Shown: positions 55,198 through 62,775 of the stretch, one piece after another | Numbering within the stretch: the stretch's first letter is position 1 | Layout of the letters: each line of letters begins with the position of its first letter | Assembly: GCF_003285015.1 (NCBI RefSeq) | Contig: NZ_QMFB01000031.1 | Location: 1-64,000, forward strand | Direction: 5' to 3' | Length of the DNA stretch: 64,000 bases | DNA from: Paenibacillus contaminans | GTDB lineage: Bacteria > Bacillota > Bacilli > Paenibacillales > NBRC-103111 | Program-made: the position numbers and the translations under genes | The notes under the pieces: generated by a model | The model's database searches: none | What the model saw: only the letters and a program-made list of their open reading frames with translations | Told to the model about the DNA's origin: nothing

Positions 55198-55230
55198 ATT
55201 AAGAAGCCCGGAGGATAACCGCCGGGCTTT
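55198..55230 (-). terminator. Terminator after the sigma/anti-sigma operon
   Basis: Minus strand: AAGCCCGG/CCGGGCTT with a 10-base loop followed by CTTAATCG; the T-tract is short but the stem is strong. Confidence 0.6.
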
Positions 55231-55254
55231 TGAAATAATCGATGCGCGTTCAGT

Positions 55255-56790
55255 TCAACGTTTGAGCGGAATCGTATAATCACGGTCGATATCGATCTTA
55301 TCGCCGGCACGGGCTAGCGTTACGGTATACCGGTCAAGCTTGGGCCCCGGAATAAACACGCTCAGATACGGCCTCATGTGGTAGTCCTCCGCGATTCCGA
55401 AGCCGCTTACGTTGAACGTTTCCCTGTCCTTCCTATGCTTGAGGACATAGGCGTCGTACGCCCCCGGATCTTTCTCGAATTTCTCGTTCAAATCCTCTTT
55501 CTCGGCAATATCGAAGAAAACGCCGTCCAAATACCGCTGGTCGGGAAATTGTTTCTTAATTTTCAAACGGAGATACCCTTCCTGCACGTATTCGGCTCCT
55601 TCGATGACGAGCTCGCGGCCTTTGAACGAAACCTTCTGCGGAAACGGCCCGTCCGGCTTCAACTCTAAGGTTCCGCTTGGCTCCCATTCGCTGACGGTCA
55701 TCTCTCCGATGTGCAAGGTCAGCGACTTGACGTCTCGATCGAAATACACGGAAGACGAAAAAGGCAGCTGCAGCTTCCCTTCCTCCAATATTAGCCCGGG
55801 ACCGGACGGATCAAAGCGGTACACCTTCCCTTTATCGTCTTTCAAGTAAGGAGCAGCACCGTCCTCTCTCGGAAAATCGTAGCTCCATCCCTTTTGCCCG
55901 TTCAAAACGAGGTTCATCGTCGTCGGCTGAATCGTCAGCTTCTCCAAGGTCAGACTACTCCAATCCCCATCGGCAAAGGGGAGAGTCAGGTTCGGCTCGA
56001 GCACACGGTCATGCAGCAGCTTGCCGGGTTCGATCGGCACGCCGATCTGCGCGATATGGATCGTCTCGCTCCGCTTTACCGCAATATCCGCCGTATGTTT
56101 GTTTACGGACAGCAGAAGCTCTTCTCCCTTTTTCAAAAACGCCCTTGCCGCGCCGTCCTTCAGCTGGTATTTGTAGGTTTCCTGCAGGACGAGTTCACCG
56201 CTGCCGTCCGTAGTCGTGATGACCGAGGAGGCTGTCGTCGAGCCGCCCCCAAACAAGTTTTCCGGATACACAAACAAACGAGCATTTCCGCCGGCGTCGG
56301 CTACATCGAAATCGTCGCTCTTGATAAACGTTTTGAACAGCAGCTCCTCGTCTGTCAAATACATATCCCCGATCGTAATCGTCGTCCCGCCGACCTGTTT
56401 CGTAACCGGCTCTATCGGCATGTAGCCGTTATCGATCGCCGTTTGGACGCCGTCATGCTCCCTCGCACGGTTCAGCCACTCCACTGCGATATCAATGCCG
56501 GGTACCCCTTTGGCCAGTTCGGCAAAAGTAGGCGAAATCTTGATTCCCGCCGTAAAAAAGGACAGCAGAATCGCGGCAGCCGCCGCGCTTTTGTAAATCA
56601 TCGGCCGTAAACGCCGATTGCGGCGTTCGACAGGCGCAGATGCGGAGGCGACTGAGACGGAATCGAGCTCCAGCTCCCCCTTCGCGAACCTATCGGGCAA
56701 TTCCTCGGCAAACCGGAATAACGAATCGGGAACCGGAATGTGCTCCATGGATCGTTCGACTTGAAGTTTCAGCTTATCATCCCGTTTCAT
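55255..56790 (-). CDS. DUF4179-domain anti-sigma factor
   Basis: A 511-residue single-span membrane protein. A cytoplasmic N-terminal segment (~1-60; RSMEHIPVPDSLFRFAEELP) would bind the sigma factor. One transmembrane helix at ~65-85 (SAAAAAILLSFFTAGI) leads to a large extracytoplasmic DUF4179 domain (IDNGYMPIEPVTKQVGGTTI). DUF4179 proteins are anti-sigma partners of ECF sigma factors in Bacillales. Its ATG overlaps the sigma gene stop (ATGA), which supports a stoichiometric pair. Confidence 0.85.
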   Translation of the reverse strand: MKRDDKLKLQVERSMEHIPVPDSLFRFAEELPDRFAKGELELDSVSVASASAPVERRNRRLRPMIYKSAAAAAILLSFFTAGIKISPTFAELAKGVPGIDIAVEWLNRAREHDGVQTAIDNGYMPIEPVTKQVGGTTITIGDMYLTDEELLFKTFIKSDDFDVADAGGNARLFVYPENLFGGGSTTASSVITTTDGSGELVLQETYKYQLKDGAARAFLKKGEELLLSVNKHTADIAVKRSETIHIAQIGVPIEPGKLLHDRVLEPNLTLPFADGDWSSLTLEKLTIQPTTMNLVLNGQKGWSYDFPREDGAAPYLKDDKGKVYRFDPSGPGLILEEGKLQLPFSSSVYFDRDVKSLTLHIGEMTVSEWEPSGTLELKPDGPFPQKVSFKGRELVIEGAEYVQEGYLRLKIKKQFPDQRYLDGVFFDIAEKEDLNEKFEKDPGAYDAYVLKHRKDRETFNVSGFGIAEDYHMRPYLSVFIPGPKLDRYTVTLARAGDKIDIDRDYTIPLKR

Positions 56791-57362
56791 ATCATCATCT
56801 CCCTCGTTTGCGGCATCAAATCCGCGCTATGGAGCTTTCGGCTCAGCTTTAATCTGGCGTAATACAGCCGCGATTTCACCGTGCCCTCCTTTAAGCCGAG
56901 CAGCTCGGCGATTTCCTCGATTTTGAGCTCCTGAAAATAGTACATCACGACGACGGCGCGCTGTTCCAGCTCCAATGCCATGACGGATTCGATCAGCCGT
57001 TCGGACTGCTCTTTTTTGAGCATGCTTTCCAGCGGTGAATCAGCATGATCCCGGATGTCCAGCTGCTGAATGTCGAGACTGTATTTGTAATTTTTTTCTT
57101 TTCTCGCCGTATCGAGCGCCCGGTGAGCGATGACGCGGCTGAACCATCCTTGAAAATGGCGAATTTCTTTTCCGCTCATGATCATGGAATACGATTCGAT
57201 CAGCGCGTTCTGCACCGCTTCCTCCGCCAGCGGCGACGACCCCAAAATCGCCAAGGCCGACCGATACGCTTTGGCGATCAGCGGATTTACCAGGGTCCGG
57301 AACGACTCCTGGCTCCCGCCTCGAATATCCTCAATCAAGCGCCGCTCGAGCTCCAAATCCAT
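56787..57362 (-). CDS. ECF-type RNA polymerase sigma factor
   Basis: A 191-residue group 4 sigma factor. Region 2 (ILGSSPLAEEAVQNALIESY; IRHFQGWFSRVIAHRALD) and region 4 (AVVVMYYFQELKIEEIAELL; LKEGTVKSRLYYARLKL) are clear, with no region 3. The ATG at 57362 lies five bases after GGGGGAG. The ECF-like promoter ~25 bases upstream matches the one before the deacetylase gene, so it probably drives both itself and that gene. Confidence 0.93.
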   Translation of the reverse strand: MDLELERRLIEDIRGGSQESFRTLVNPLIAKAYRSALAILGSSPLAEEAVQNALIESYSMIMSGKEIRHFQGWFSRVIAHRALDTARKEKNYKYSLDIQQLDIRDHADSPLESMLKKEQSERLIESVMALELEQRAVVVMYYFQELKIEEIAELLGLKEGTVKSRLYYARLKLSRKLHSADLMPQTREMMI

Positions 57363-57388
57363 TGCAACTCCCCCAGTCTCTCTATATA

Positions 57389-57414
57389 GGCGCAAGAGAG
57401 CCGCTTGCGGTTCA
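57389..57414 (-). promoter_or_regulatory. ECF-type promoter of the sigma/anti-sigma operon
   Basis: Minus strand: -35 TGAACC (57409-57414), 16-base spacer, -10 CGCC (57389-57392). The TGAAC -35 with a CGnC -10 sixteen bases on is the ECF layout. An identical arrangement precedes the deacetylase gene. Confidence 0.65.
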
Positions 57415-57432
57415 AATTTTTTTATTCGTCTA

Positions 57433-57463
57433 AGGCGTTATACTTCTGATAAACTCAAAAAAA
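57433..57463 (-). promoter_or_regulatory. Shared 31-bp motif, copy upstream of the sigma gene
   Basis: On the minus strand, a T-run then AGTTTAtC.g.AAGTATAACGCCT. A closely similar copy is at 58440-58470 upstream of the deacetylase gene. It starts at the deacetylase stop codon. Function unknown. Confidence 0.5.
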
Positions 57464-58327
57464 TGCAGTTAGCCGGTTCCACAAATAATCCGATGTCATA
57501 TAGGGCTCTCCGGCATTGATTCGTTTAACGATCCGGCTTCCGGGAACGTTAATGCCCTCCTCCACGGAGAAGAACAGCTCGATCCCTGCTTTTGCCCCTT
57601 CCTCCAAAACGAGCTCGTCATAGGAGCCGAACGGAAATGCCAGCAAGGAACGGTCCCTGCCGAGTTCTTGCTCAAAACGCTTTTCCAGAAAAGTCAAATC
57701 GCTGAATATTCTCCGCCGGTATTCCGGCTCCGTTTCGCTCCGCCGCTTCTGCTCCAAATGCATTCTGGCGGTTAATGCCGGCTCCTCGGATCCCGTGCGG
57801 TCCGCAGGGACCATCCGGTGCAAATTGTACGTGTGGCTGTATATCCCCATGCCGTGAGCCTTCAATTCGCGCATTTGCTCCCAAGTCAAATGGGGCTCCG
57901 CATCCGGGTTGAACAAATCGCTGGAAATGCCCACTATAAAATTGGAGGCCGTTGCTCCGAACCTCTTCAGGATCGGAAAAGCATCGGAATAAAACGATTC
58001 GTAACCGTCGTCGAACGTAAGAATGACGGCATTGGGCGGAATGCTTCGCCCTTCCAGCATAAAGCCTGCGAAGGCATCCATCGAAATAATTTGAAAACCG
58101 CGGCTTTCCAGCATCATTAAATGGTCCTCCAGCCGGTCGGCGCCCAGGGTCGACGCGCCCGCTTCCTCCGAAGCCGGCATTTGCCTAATATCGTGATACA
58201 CAAGGACGATCGCTTTATCCTTATAATAAATCAGACTTGTCCCTTCCGTCCGCAAATGCAATACCGCTGCGGCGGCAGCCAAGCCGGCTGCAAGAACGAC
58301 AAACATAACATACCGGGTATAACTCAT
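57455..58327 (-). CDS. Membrane-anchored polysaccharide deacetylase (YxkH/PgaB-like)
   Basis: A 290-residue carbohydrate esterase family 4 protein with an N-terminal signal-anchor helix (~5-25). The NodB-homology domain has the catalytic Asp motif TFDDGY, the metal-binding His motif SHTYNLH, and a late FPFGSYDE. It probably removes acetyl groups from a wall or exopolysaccharide outside the membrane. The ATG at 58327 follows AAAGG by about eight bases; an upstream GTG lacks a site. Lies 40 bases upstream of the sigma gene's promoter and has the same ECF-type promoter. Confidence 0.88.
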   Translation of the reverse strand: MSYTRYVMFVVLAAGLAAAAAVLHLRTEGTSLIYYKDKAIVLVYHDIRQMPASEEAGASTLGADRLEDHLMMLESRGFQIISMDAFAGFMLEGRSIPPNAVILTFDDGYESFYSDAFPILKRFGATASNFIVGISSDLFNPDAEPHLTWEQMRELKAHGMGIYSHTYNLHRMVPADRTGSEEPALTARMHLEQKRRSETEPEYRRRIFSDLTFLEKRFEQELGRDRSLLAFPFGSYDELVLEEGAKAGIELFFSVEEGINVPGSRIVKRINAGEPYMTSDYLWNRLTAFF

Positions 58328-58369
58328 CGCTTTTGACCTTTCAAGCTTGATACGCGCGTTCACTTAAAA

Positions 58370-58395
58370 GGCGCAGCCCGAGCGATGACGGTTCA
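58370..58395 (-). promoter_or_regulatory. ECF-type promoter of the polysaccharide deacetylase gene
   Basis: Minus strand: -35 TGAACC (58390-58395), 16-base spacer, -10 CGCC (58370-58373); TTGAACCG and TGCGCCT are identical to the sigma gene promoter while the spacer differs. Confidence 0.65.
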
Positions 58396-58439
58396 ATTTA
58401 TTTGCTTTTCCGATACGACCTGCCAACAGTCTTTCGCAC

Positions 58440-58470
58440 AGGCGTTATACTTGCCGGTAAACTAAAAAAA
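58440..58470 (-). promoter_or_regulatory. Shared 31-bp motif, copy upstream of the deacetylase gene
   Basis: On the minus strand, a T-run then AGTTTACCGGCAAGTATAACGCCT, matching the copy at 57433-57463. It directly follows the terminator hairpin of the DUF4062 operon and shares its T-tract. Confidence 0.5.
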
Positions 58471-58493
58471 GCCGTACGCGATGAACGTACGAC
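58464..58493 (-). terminator. Terminator after the DUF4062 two-gene unit
   Basis: Minus strand: GTCGTACG-TTCATCG-CGTACGGC followed by seven T residues. Confidence 0.8.
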
Positions 58494-58519
58494 TCCCAGG
58501 TTTCAACATTATGAAGTAA

Positions 58520-58717
58520 TCAGTCCCATTTGCTTGCGGCGGCGAGCCGCGAACGAACAAGCTCGGCGTTCTCTTTGAATTGTTCCGTCTGTTCGATAAT
58601 CATTTGCGCCAGGCTTTTGCCGGAGGCGGCGAAAAGCAGCGCGTTCTTCGGCTGATTGCCGGATTCCGCAATTTGCGTTTGTCCGTTCTTGATAACGTAT
58701 ACCGTTCCTTTACCCAA
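58520..58717 (-). CDS. Small protein coupled to the DUF4062 gene
   Basis: A 65-residue soluble protein, not recognised. An N-terminal beta-like stretch (GTVYVIKNGQTQIAE) is followed by a likely amphipathic helix with acidic and Gln residues (LAQMIIEQTEQFKENAELVRSRLA). It starts at a TTG inside the last codons of the upstream gene (8-base overlap), with AGGAGG eight bases before, so translation is coupled and the two products probably work together. It may be a partner or regulator; nothing more can be said. Confidence 0.65.
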   Translation of the reverse strand: MGKGTVYVIKNGQTQIAESGNQPKNALLFAASGKSLAQMIIEQTEQFKENAELVRSRLAAASKWD

Positions 58718-59894
58718 GGTCCATCCCTCCTAGCAGCAGCTGAACCAATTCCAAAACCGTGAAGTTTTTTTCCATTATACCATTAATAATTTCCTGATTG
58801 TAGAGCCAAAACTTCTGCGTATCCCAAGTTTTATCGGACGGAAAGTGAAAGGTCGCCACAAAATCGCCCACCGGCAAGCAAAAGTAAAACATATGCTTCT
58901 CTTCACGGAAAAAGAGCATCGGCTCCCGCCCGGAATTGCGATGCGCCGCAACGACATACGAATCGGGATCGTTCAGCTCGATCACGTCCTTGCCCGCGGC
59001 TTCGTCCGTTTGCCCCACAATTCGCATGACATCGTCTTTCTTTCCGTACAAAGTGACGGTAGAGCAGTCTTTGATGCTGCCCAGCTCCTCGCTCGTATAT
59101 TCGGCAAAACGAGCGGCGATCGTTCCGCCTTTCATTCTTCCTTGTACCAAGGCCAGAAATTTGTCCGCATCACGAAAGCCTTTGAACGCGATAACCGGCA
59201 GCAGCACCGACGTGAGTCCGCGGAAATCCGCAAAAAGCTCGACCATCCTCGCGTTATGATCCATCCTGTCCGCTTCCGGCAGAAGCAGCGCGCCCCTGCG
59301 AAGCAAGTTGCTGAAATACGATCCCCAATCGATGCCTACGCCCGTGGCCAAGCTCTCCACATAAATCCCTTTCTGTACGAGATCGTATATGAACATCCAA
59401 ATGTAAGGGTCGACGAACGACGGGACCGACGGACTTTCGCGCAGCATGTCCAGCACTTCGGCAAAACGGGGCGGCCGCTTGTGATCCGACTGGAACATCG
59501 ATACATAGTCGCCGATCGTTTTCTGGACTTCCTTGAAATACAGCGACATAACGGCATTGTCGGCGAACACCAATATCGTTTTCTTATGCTTACGGGCGTG
59601 CAAAAACTCCAAATGCGTAACCGTACGCTCGGATGCTTTCAAATAGGTGCCCGCTTTATTCTTTATAAAAAGCAAATAAATATCGGATTCCTCGACGATT
59701 TCCAGGCATTTGCGGATCGGATCTGTATGCGCCGGCCAAGGGCCGAAGTTTCGCTCGAACATGAGCGGCTCGTGGCCGAGCTCCGTCAGCTTCGTGAAGA
59801 CGTCATGGCGCAGCGGAGTAAAATCGTCCTGTGCGACCGAGCTAATAAAAATTTTGGCGCGAGAAGCCAAAGGCAACCACTCTCCCGTTCTCAT
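58710..59894 (-). CDS. DUF4062 (TIR-like) domain protein
   Basis: A 394-residue cytoplasmic protein. The first ~110 residues are a DUF4062 domain, related to TIR/SEFIR folds: AKIFISSVAQDDFTPLRHDV, then a Glu-containing MFERNFGPWPAH strand-loop and VEESDIYLLFIKNKAGTYL. The remaining ~280 residues are not recognised. DUF4062 domains occur in several bacterial signalling and anti-phage proteins, often as N-terminal modules. The start is uncertain: ATG 59894 has no clear site, and TTG codons at 59876 or 59870 follow GGGAG. It is first in a two-gene unit with its own promoter and terminator. Confidence 0.75.
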   Translation of the reverse strand: MRTGEWLPLASRAKIFISSVAQDDFTPLRHDVFTKLTELGHEPLMFERNFGPWPAHTDPIRKCLEIVEESDIYLLFIKNKAGTYLKASERTVTHLEFLHARKHKKTILVFADNAVMSLYFKEVQKTIGDYVSMFQSDHKRPPRFAEVLDMLRESPSVPSFVDPYIWMFIYDLVQKGIYVESLATGVGIDWGSYFSNLLRRGALLLPEADRMDHNARMVELFADFRGLTSVLLPVIAFKGFRDADKFLALVQGRMKGGTIAARFAEYTSEELGSIKDCSTVTLYGKKDDVMRIVGQTDEAAGKDVIELNDPDSYVVAAHRNSGREPMLFFREEKHMFYFCLPVGDFVATFHFPSDKTWDTQKFWLYNQEIINGIMEKNFTVLELVQLLLGGMDLG

Positions 59895-59938
59895 ACGGCT
59901 TTTTGATAGCGCAACCGCAATTGGCGAATAGTTCCATT

Positions 59939-59947
59939 ATTATAACA
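59939..59947 (-). promoter_or_regulatory. Extended -10 promoter element of the DUF4062 unit
   Basis: TGTTATAAT on the minus strand (extended -10 plus perfect TATAAT), ~45 bases upstream of the first start codon. The -35 is poor, which an extended -10 can compensate. Confidence 0.5.
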
Positions 59948-60161
59948 TGTCCTTTCCTGTATGTACCATCAAGAAAGCTGGAAAAAGTTAACTGTCCAGC
60001 CGCATTCGCACAAATACCGTTAGAATGTGAAGGAAGCACCTTTAGCGGATAACCTCCTAAAATGACCATCTAAAAAAAGAACATATATTCCCCTAAATCG
60101 CTTATATGTGGTACAATATGACAAGGCTTCCATTTCACGAATGGATTGGAGAGAATGATAC

Positions 60162-61262
60162 ATGGGCAAACGCGTCATGCTGCTGGTGGGCACGAACAAA
60201 GGATTGTTTATTTACGAAAACGACGGCGACAGGCTGAAATGGGAAGTCCGGGGCCCGTTCCTGGGCGGTTGGGAAGTGTACAGCGTACTGGGAGACAGCA
60301 GAAGCGGCAACCGGTTGTACGCCGGCACCTCTCATGCGGCTTACGGCGCCACAATCCGGGTAAGCGACGACTTCGGCCAAAGCTGGAGGCAGATCGAGAA
60401 CGGTCCCCGGTACTCGCAAGAAAGCGGTTTCCCGCTCAACCGCATCTGGCAAATCGCGCCGGGAGCGCCTTCCCAGCCGGATACGATCTACGCGGGCGCC
60501 GAAGACGCCGGACTGTTCGTCAGCCACGACCGCGGCGAAAACTGGCGCGAGCTCGACGCGCTTACGAAGCACCCTACCCGTCCCGAATGGATCGGCGGAG
60601 CCGGCGGCATGGGCTTGCACACCATTATCGTCGACCCGGACAATCCGCAGCGCATATGGGTTGCCATGTCGTCCGTCGGCGTATTTCGCACCGATGACGG
60701 CGGGGAGACTTGGAAAGTATGCAACAACGGACTAAACCGCGTGCCGACCGGACAGCCGGATGAAAGCATCGGCTTCTGCGCCCACAAAGTAGCCGGCGAC
60801 CCGAATAATCCGGACATTCTCTACATGCAGGAGCATGGCGGCGTATTTATGTCGACGGATGCGGCCGACAGCTGGTTCCCGATCGAGGAAGGCTTGATCG
60901 TGAACGGGGAGACGAGACTGTTCGGCTTTCCTTTCGCTGTCGCCAAGAACGGCGACCAATTTATTTTGCCGCTGGAAAGCAGCGAGCAGCGCAGCGTCCG
61001 CGGCGGCAAATTGCTCATTTGGCGGCGGGTACATGAAGGCGGAAGCTGGGTTCCGATCGGCGACGCGATGCCCGAGGAGCAGCGTCACGTCAACGTACTG
61101 CGCGACGCCATGTCGGTCGATACGCTCGAGCCGTACGGCCTTTATTTCGGCACGACGTCAGGCGAAGTGTTCTGTTCGCTCGACCGCGGCGTCAGCTGGG
61201 ATAAGCTGCCGGGCCAATTTTCCCGCATCATGTGCGTAAAGCCTTGGATCGTGGAGGAGTAG
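60162..61262 (+). CDS. BNR/sialidase-like beta-propeller protein
   Basis: A 366-residue cytoplasmic protein built of BNR/Asp-box repeats: SDDFGQSWRQ, SHDRGENWRE, TDDGGETWKV, STDAADSWFP and SLDRGVSWDK, at regular ~50-60 residue spacing, giving a five- to six-blade propeller (VPS10/sialidase-type fold). No catalytic residues of sialidases were identified and there is no signal peptide, so enzyme activity is doubtful. TTGGAGAG precedes the ATG. The MoaD-like gene follows after one base, so the pair is translated together. Confidence 0.8.
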   Translation: MGKRVMLLVGTNKGLFIYENDGDRLKWEVRGPFLGGWEVYSVLGDSRSGNRLYAGTSHAAYGATIRVSDDFGQSWRQIENGPRYSQESGFPLNRIWQIAPGAPSQPDTIYAGAEDAGLFVSHDRGENWRELDALTKHPTRPEWIGGAGGMGLHTIIVDPDNPQRIWVAMSSVGVFRTDDGGETWKVCNNGLNRVPTGQPDESIGFCAHKVAGDPNNPDILYMQEHGGVFMSTDAADSWFPIEEGLIVNGETRLFGFPFAVAKNGDQFILPLESSEQRSVRGGKLLIWRRVHEGGSWVPIGDAMPEEQRHVNVLRDAMSVDTLEPYGLYFGTTSGEVFCSLDRGVSWDKLPGQFSRIMCVKPWIVEE

Positions 61263-61263
61263 C

Positions 61264-61539
61264 ATGCAGATCGACGTCAATGTCCCCGGACTGCTGAGAG
61301 ACTGTACGGGCGGCCGGGCCAGCTTTACTCTTGAAGCCGAAACGCTGCAGGAAGCGCTTCAGCTTATGCTGGATACGTATCCGCTGCTGCGGGTTCACCT
61401 CTACACGGAGTCCGGCGATGTGCGCAAGCACGTTTTCCTCTACTACAACGACGACAATATCGCTTGGCTCGACCGGCTGGACATCCCGTTGAAGAAAGGC
61501 GACAAGCTGAACGTGCTGCAATCCGTTTCCGGCGGCTGA
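61264..61539 (+). CDS. MoaD/ThiS-family ubiquitin-fold protein
   Basis: A 91-residue beta-grasp protein of the MoaD/ThiS group ending in SVSGG, the C-terminal Gly-Gly that is adenylated and thiocarboxylated in sulfur-carrier proteins. It starts one base after the BNR protein stop, with GGAGGAG overlapping that stop. No E1-like enzyme (MoeB/ThiF) or molybdopterin genes are adjacent. The nearest sulfur enzyme is the convergent cysK gene ~170 bp away. Sulfur transfer or protein modification are both possible. Confidence 0.85.
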   Translation: MQIDVNVPGLLRDCTGGRASFTLEAETLQEALQLMLDTYPLLRVHLYTESGDVRKHVFLYYNDDNIAWLDRLDIPLKKGDKLNVLQSVSGG

Positions 61540-61615
61540 ACAGGGCAAGACGGGCTCTCGCAACCTCCTTTTTTCGCATGAGCCTTGATTATATGAAGCG
61601 TGAACGACGCAGCCA

Positions 61616-61648
61616 AGCCATCCGAGGGTAATCGGATGGCTTTTTATT
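61616..61648 (+). terminator. Terminator after the BNR/MoaD unit
   Basis: AGCCATCCG-AGGGTAAT-CGGATGGCT followed by TTTTATTT on the plus strand. Confidence 0.9.
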
Positions 61649-61649
61649 T

Positions 61650-61688
61650 CAAAAAAAAGCCCTCAGCCGCATAGCGCGACCGAAGCCT
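61650..61688 (-). terminator. Terminator after cysK
   Basis: Minus strand: a 13-bp stem with one mismatch and several wobbles (61676-61688 with 61658-61670, loop GCTAT) followed by eight T residues. Lies back to back with the plus-strand terminator. Confidence 0.7.
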
Positions 61689-61707
61689 TCCCATCCTCTA
61701 ACGTTTC

Positions 61708-62634
61708 TTAAAAAATATCCATGCTCAAGTACCGTTCGCCGGTATCCGGCGCAATGCATAACACGCGTTTGCCTTTGCCGAGCAGCTTCGCTTTCTGCAA
61801 AGCCGTCCAAACTGCAGCCCCCGCCGAAGGTCCGACGAGAATGCCTTCCTTGCTAGCCAGATCGCGCGTCGTCTGCAGCGCGTCCTCGTCCGCAACTTGA
61901 ATAATTTCGTCATAAACGCCCGTGTTTAATATTTGCGGAACAAATCCCGGGCTCGTGCCGACAAGCTTATGCGGTCCCGGCTGTCCGCCGGACAGCACCG
62001 GCGATCCTTTCGGCTCGACGACGTAAATCGCGATTCCGGGAATACGCTCGCGCAAAACCTCGCCGGTTCCCGTAATTGTGCCGCCGGTTCCCGAGGTTGC
62101 GACGAAAGCGTCCAGACGGCCGCCCGTCTGCTCGATGATTTCCAGCGCCGTCGTGACGCGATGAATATCCGGATTCGCTTTGTTCTCGAACTGCTGCGGA
62201 ATAAAGCTTCCCGGTATTTGCTGCTGCAGCTCGAGCGCTTTGCGGATTGCTCCCGGCATCCGCTCTGCCGCAGGCGTCAGGACCACTTCGGCGCCGTATG
62301 CTTTGAGAATATTGATTCTTTCCTTCGTCATATTGTCAGGCATGATCAAAATCGCCTTATAGCCTTTGGCCGCCGCATTCATCGCAAGACCGATTCCCGT
62401 ATTGCCGCTAGTCGGCTCGATAATCGTCGCGCCGGGCTTCAGCTTGCCGTCCTTCTCCGCTTGCGCGATTAAATTAAAAGCGGCTCTGTCCTTCACGCTG
62501 CCGCTTGGATTGAAATACTCCAGCTTCACATAAACTTCCGCATCGTCAGGACCGACCAGCCTGTTGATCCGGACTGCAGGCGTGTTGCCGATAAGCTCCG
62601 CGATGCTGTTCACCATTTTGCTCGCCATATCCAT
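61708..62634 (-). CDS. cysK: Cysteine synthase A (O-acetylserine sulfhydrylase)
   Basis: A PLP enzyme making cysteine from O-acetylserine and sulfide. 308 residues of fold type II: the Schiff-base lysine in NPSGSVKDR, the substrate loop EPTSGNTGIGLA, the phosphate-binding GTGGTITGTG, and the conserved VEPKGSPVLSGG and VGPSAGAAV. GGAGGAG precedes the ATG. It has its own good promoter and terminator. Confidence 0.96.
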   Translation of the reverse strand: MDMASKMVNSIAELIGNTPAVRINRLVGPDDAEVYVKLEYFNPSGSVKDRAAFNLIAQAEKDGKLKPGATIIEPTSGNTGIGLAMNAAAKGYKAILIMPDNMTKERINILKAYGAEVVLTPAAERMPGAIRKALELQQQIPGSFIPQQFENKANPDIHRVTTALEIIEQTGGRLDAFVATSGTGGTITGTGEVLRERIPGIAIYVVEPKGSPVLSGGQPGPHKLVGTSPGFVPQILNTGVYDEIIQVADEDALQTTRDLASKEGILVGPSAGAAVWTALQKAKLLGKGKRVLCIAPDTGERYLSMDIF

Positions 62635-62665
62635 TCTCTCCTCCGAAGCCGTCTTTTACCCACTT

Positions 62666-62694
62666 ATTTTATCGGTATTTGCGACTTTTGACAA
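62666..62694 (-). promoter_or_regulatory. cysK sigma-A promoter
   Basis: Minus strand: -35 TTGTCA (62689-62694), 17-base spacer, -10 TAAAAT (62666-62671), ~30 bases upstream of the start codon. No riboswitch or T-box is visible. Confidence 0.7.
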
Positions 62695-62775
62695 CCCTCG
62701 GAGTGTACGCCCATATGCCTAGAAGCTGCGAGTATACAGAAACGGACGCCTGTCGGAGTAACCGCAACGCTTAGC

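Noticed and set aside
62635-62775. S-box or T-box leader upstream of cysK
   Set aside because: The leader is only ~30 bases beyond a good sigma-A promoter and contains no conserved riboswitch motif.
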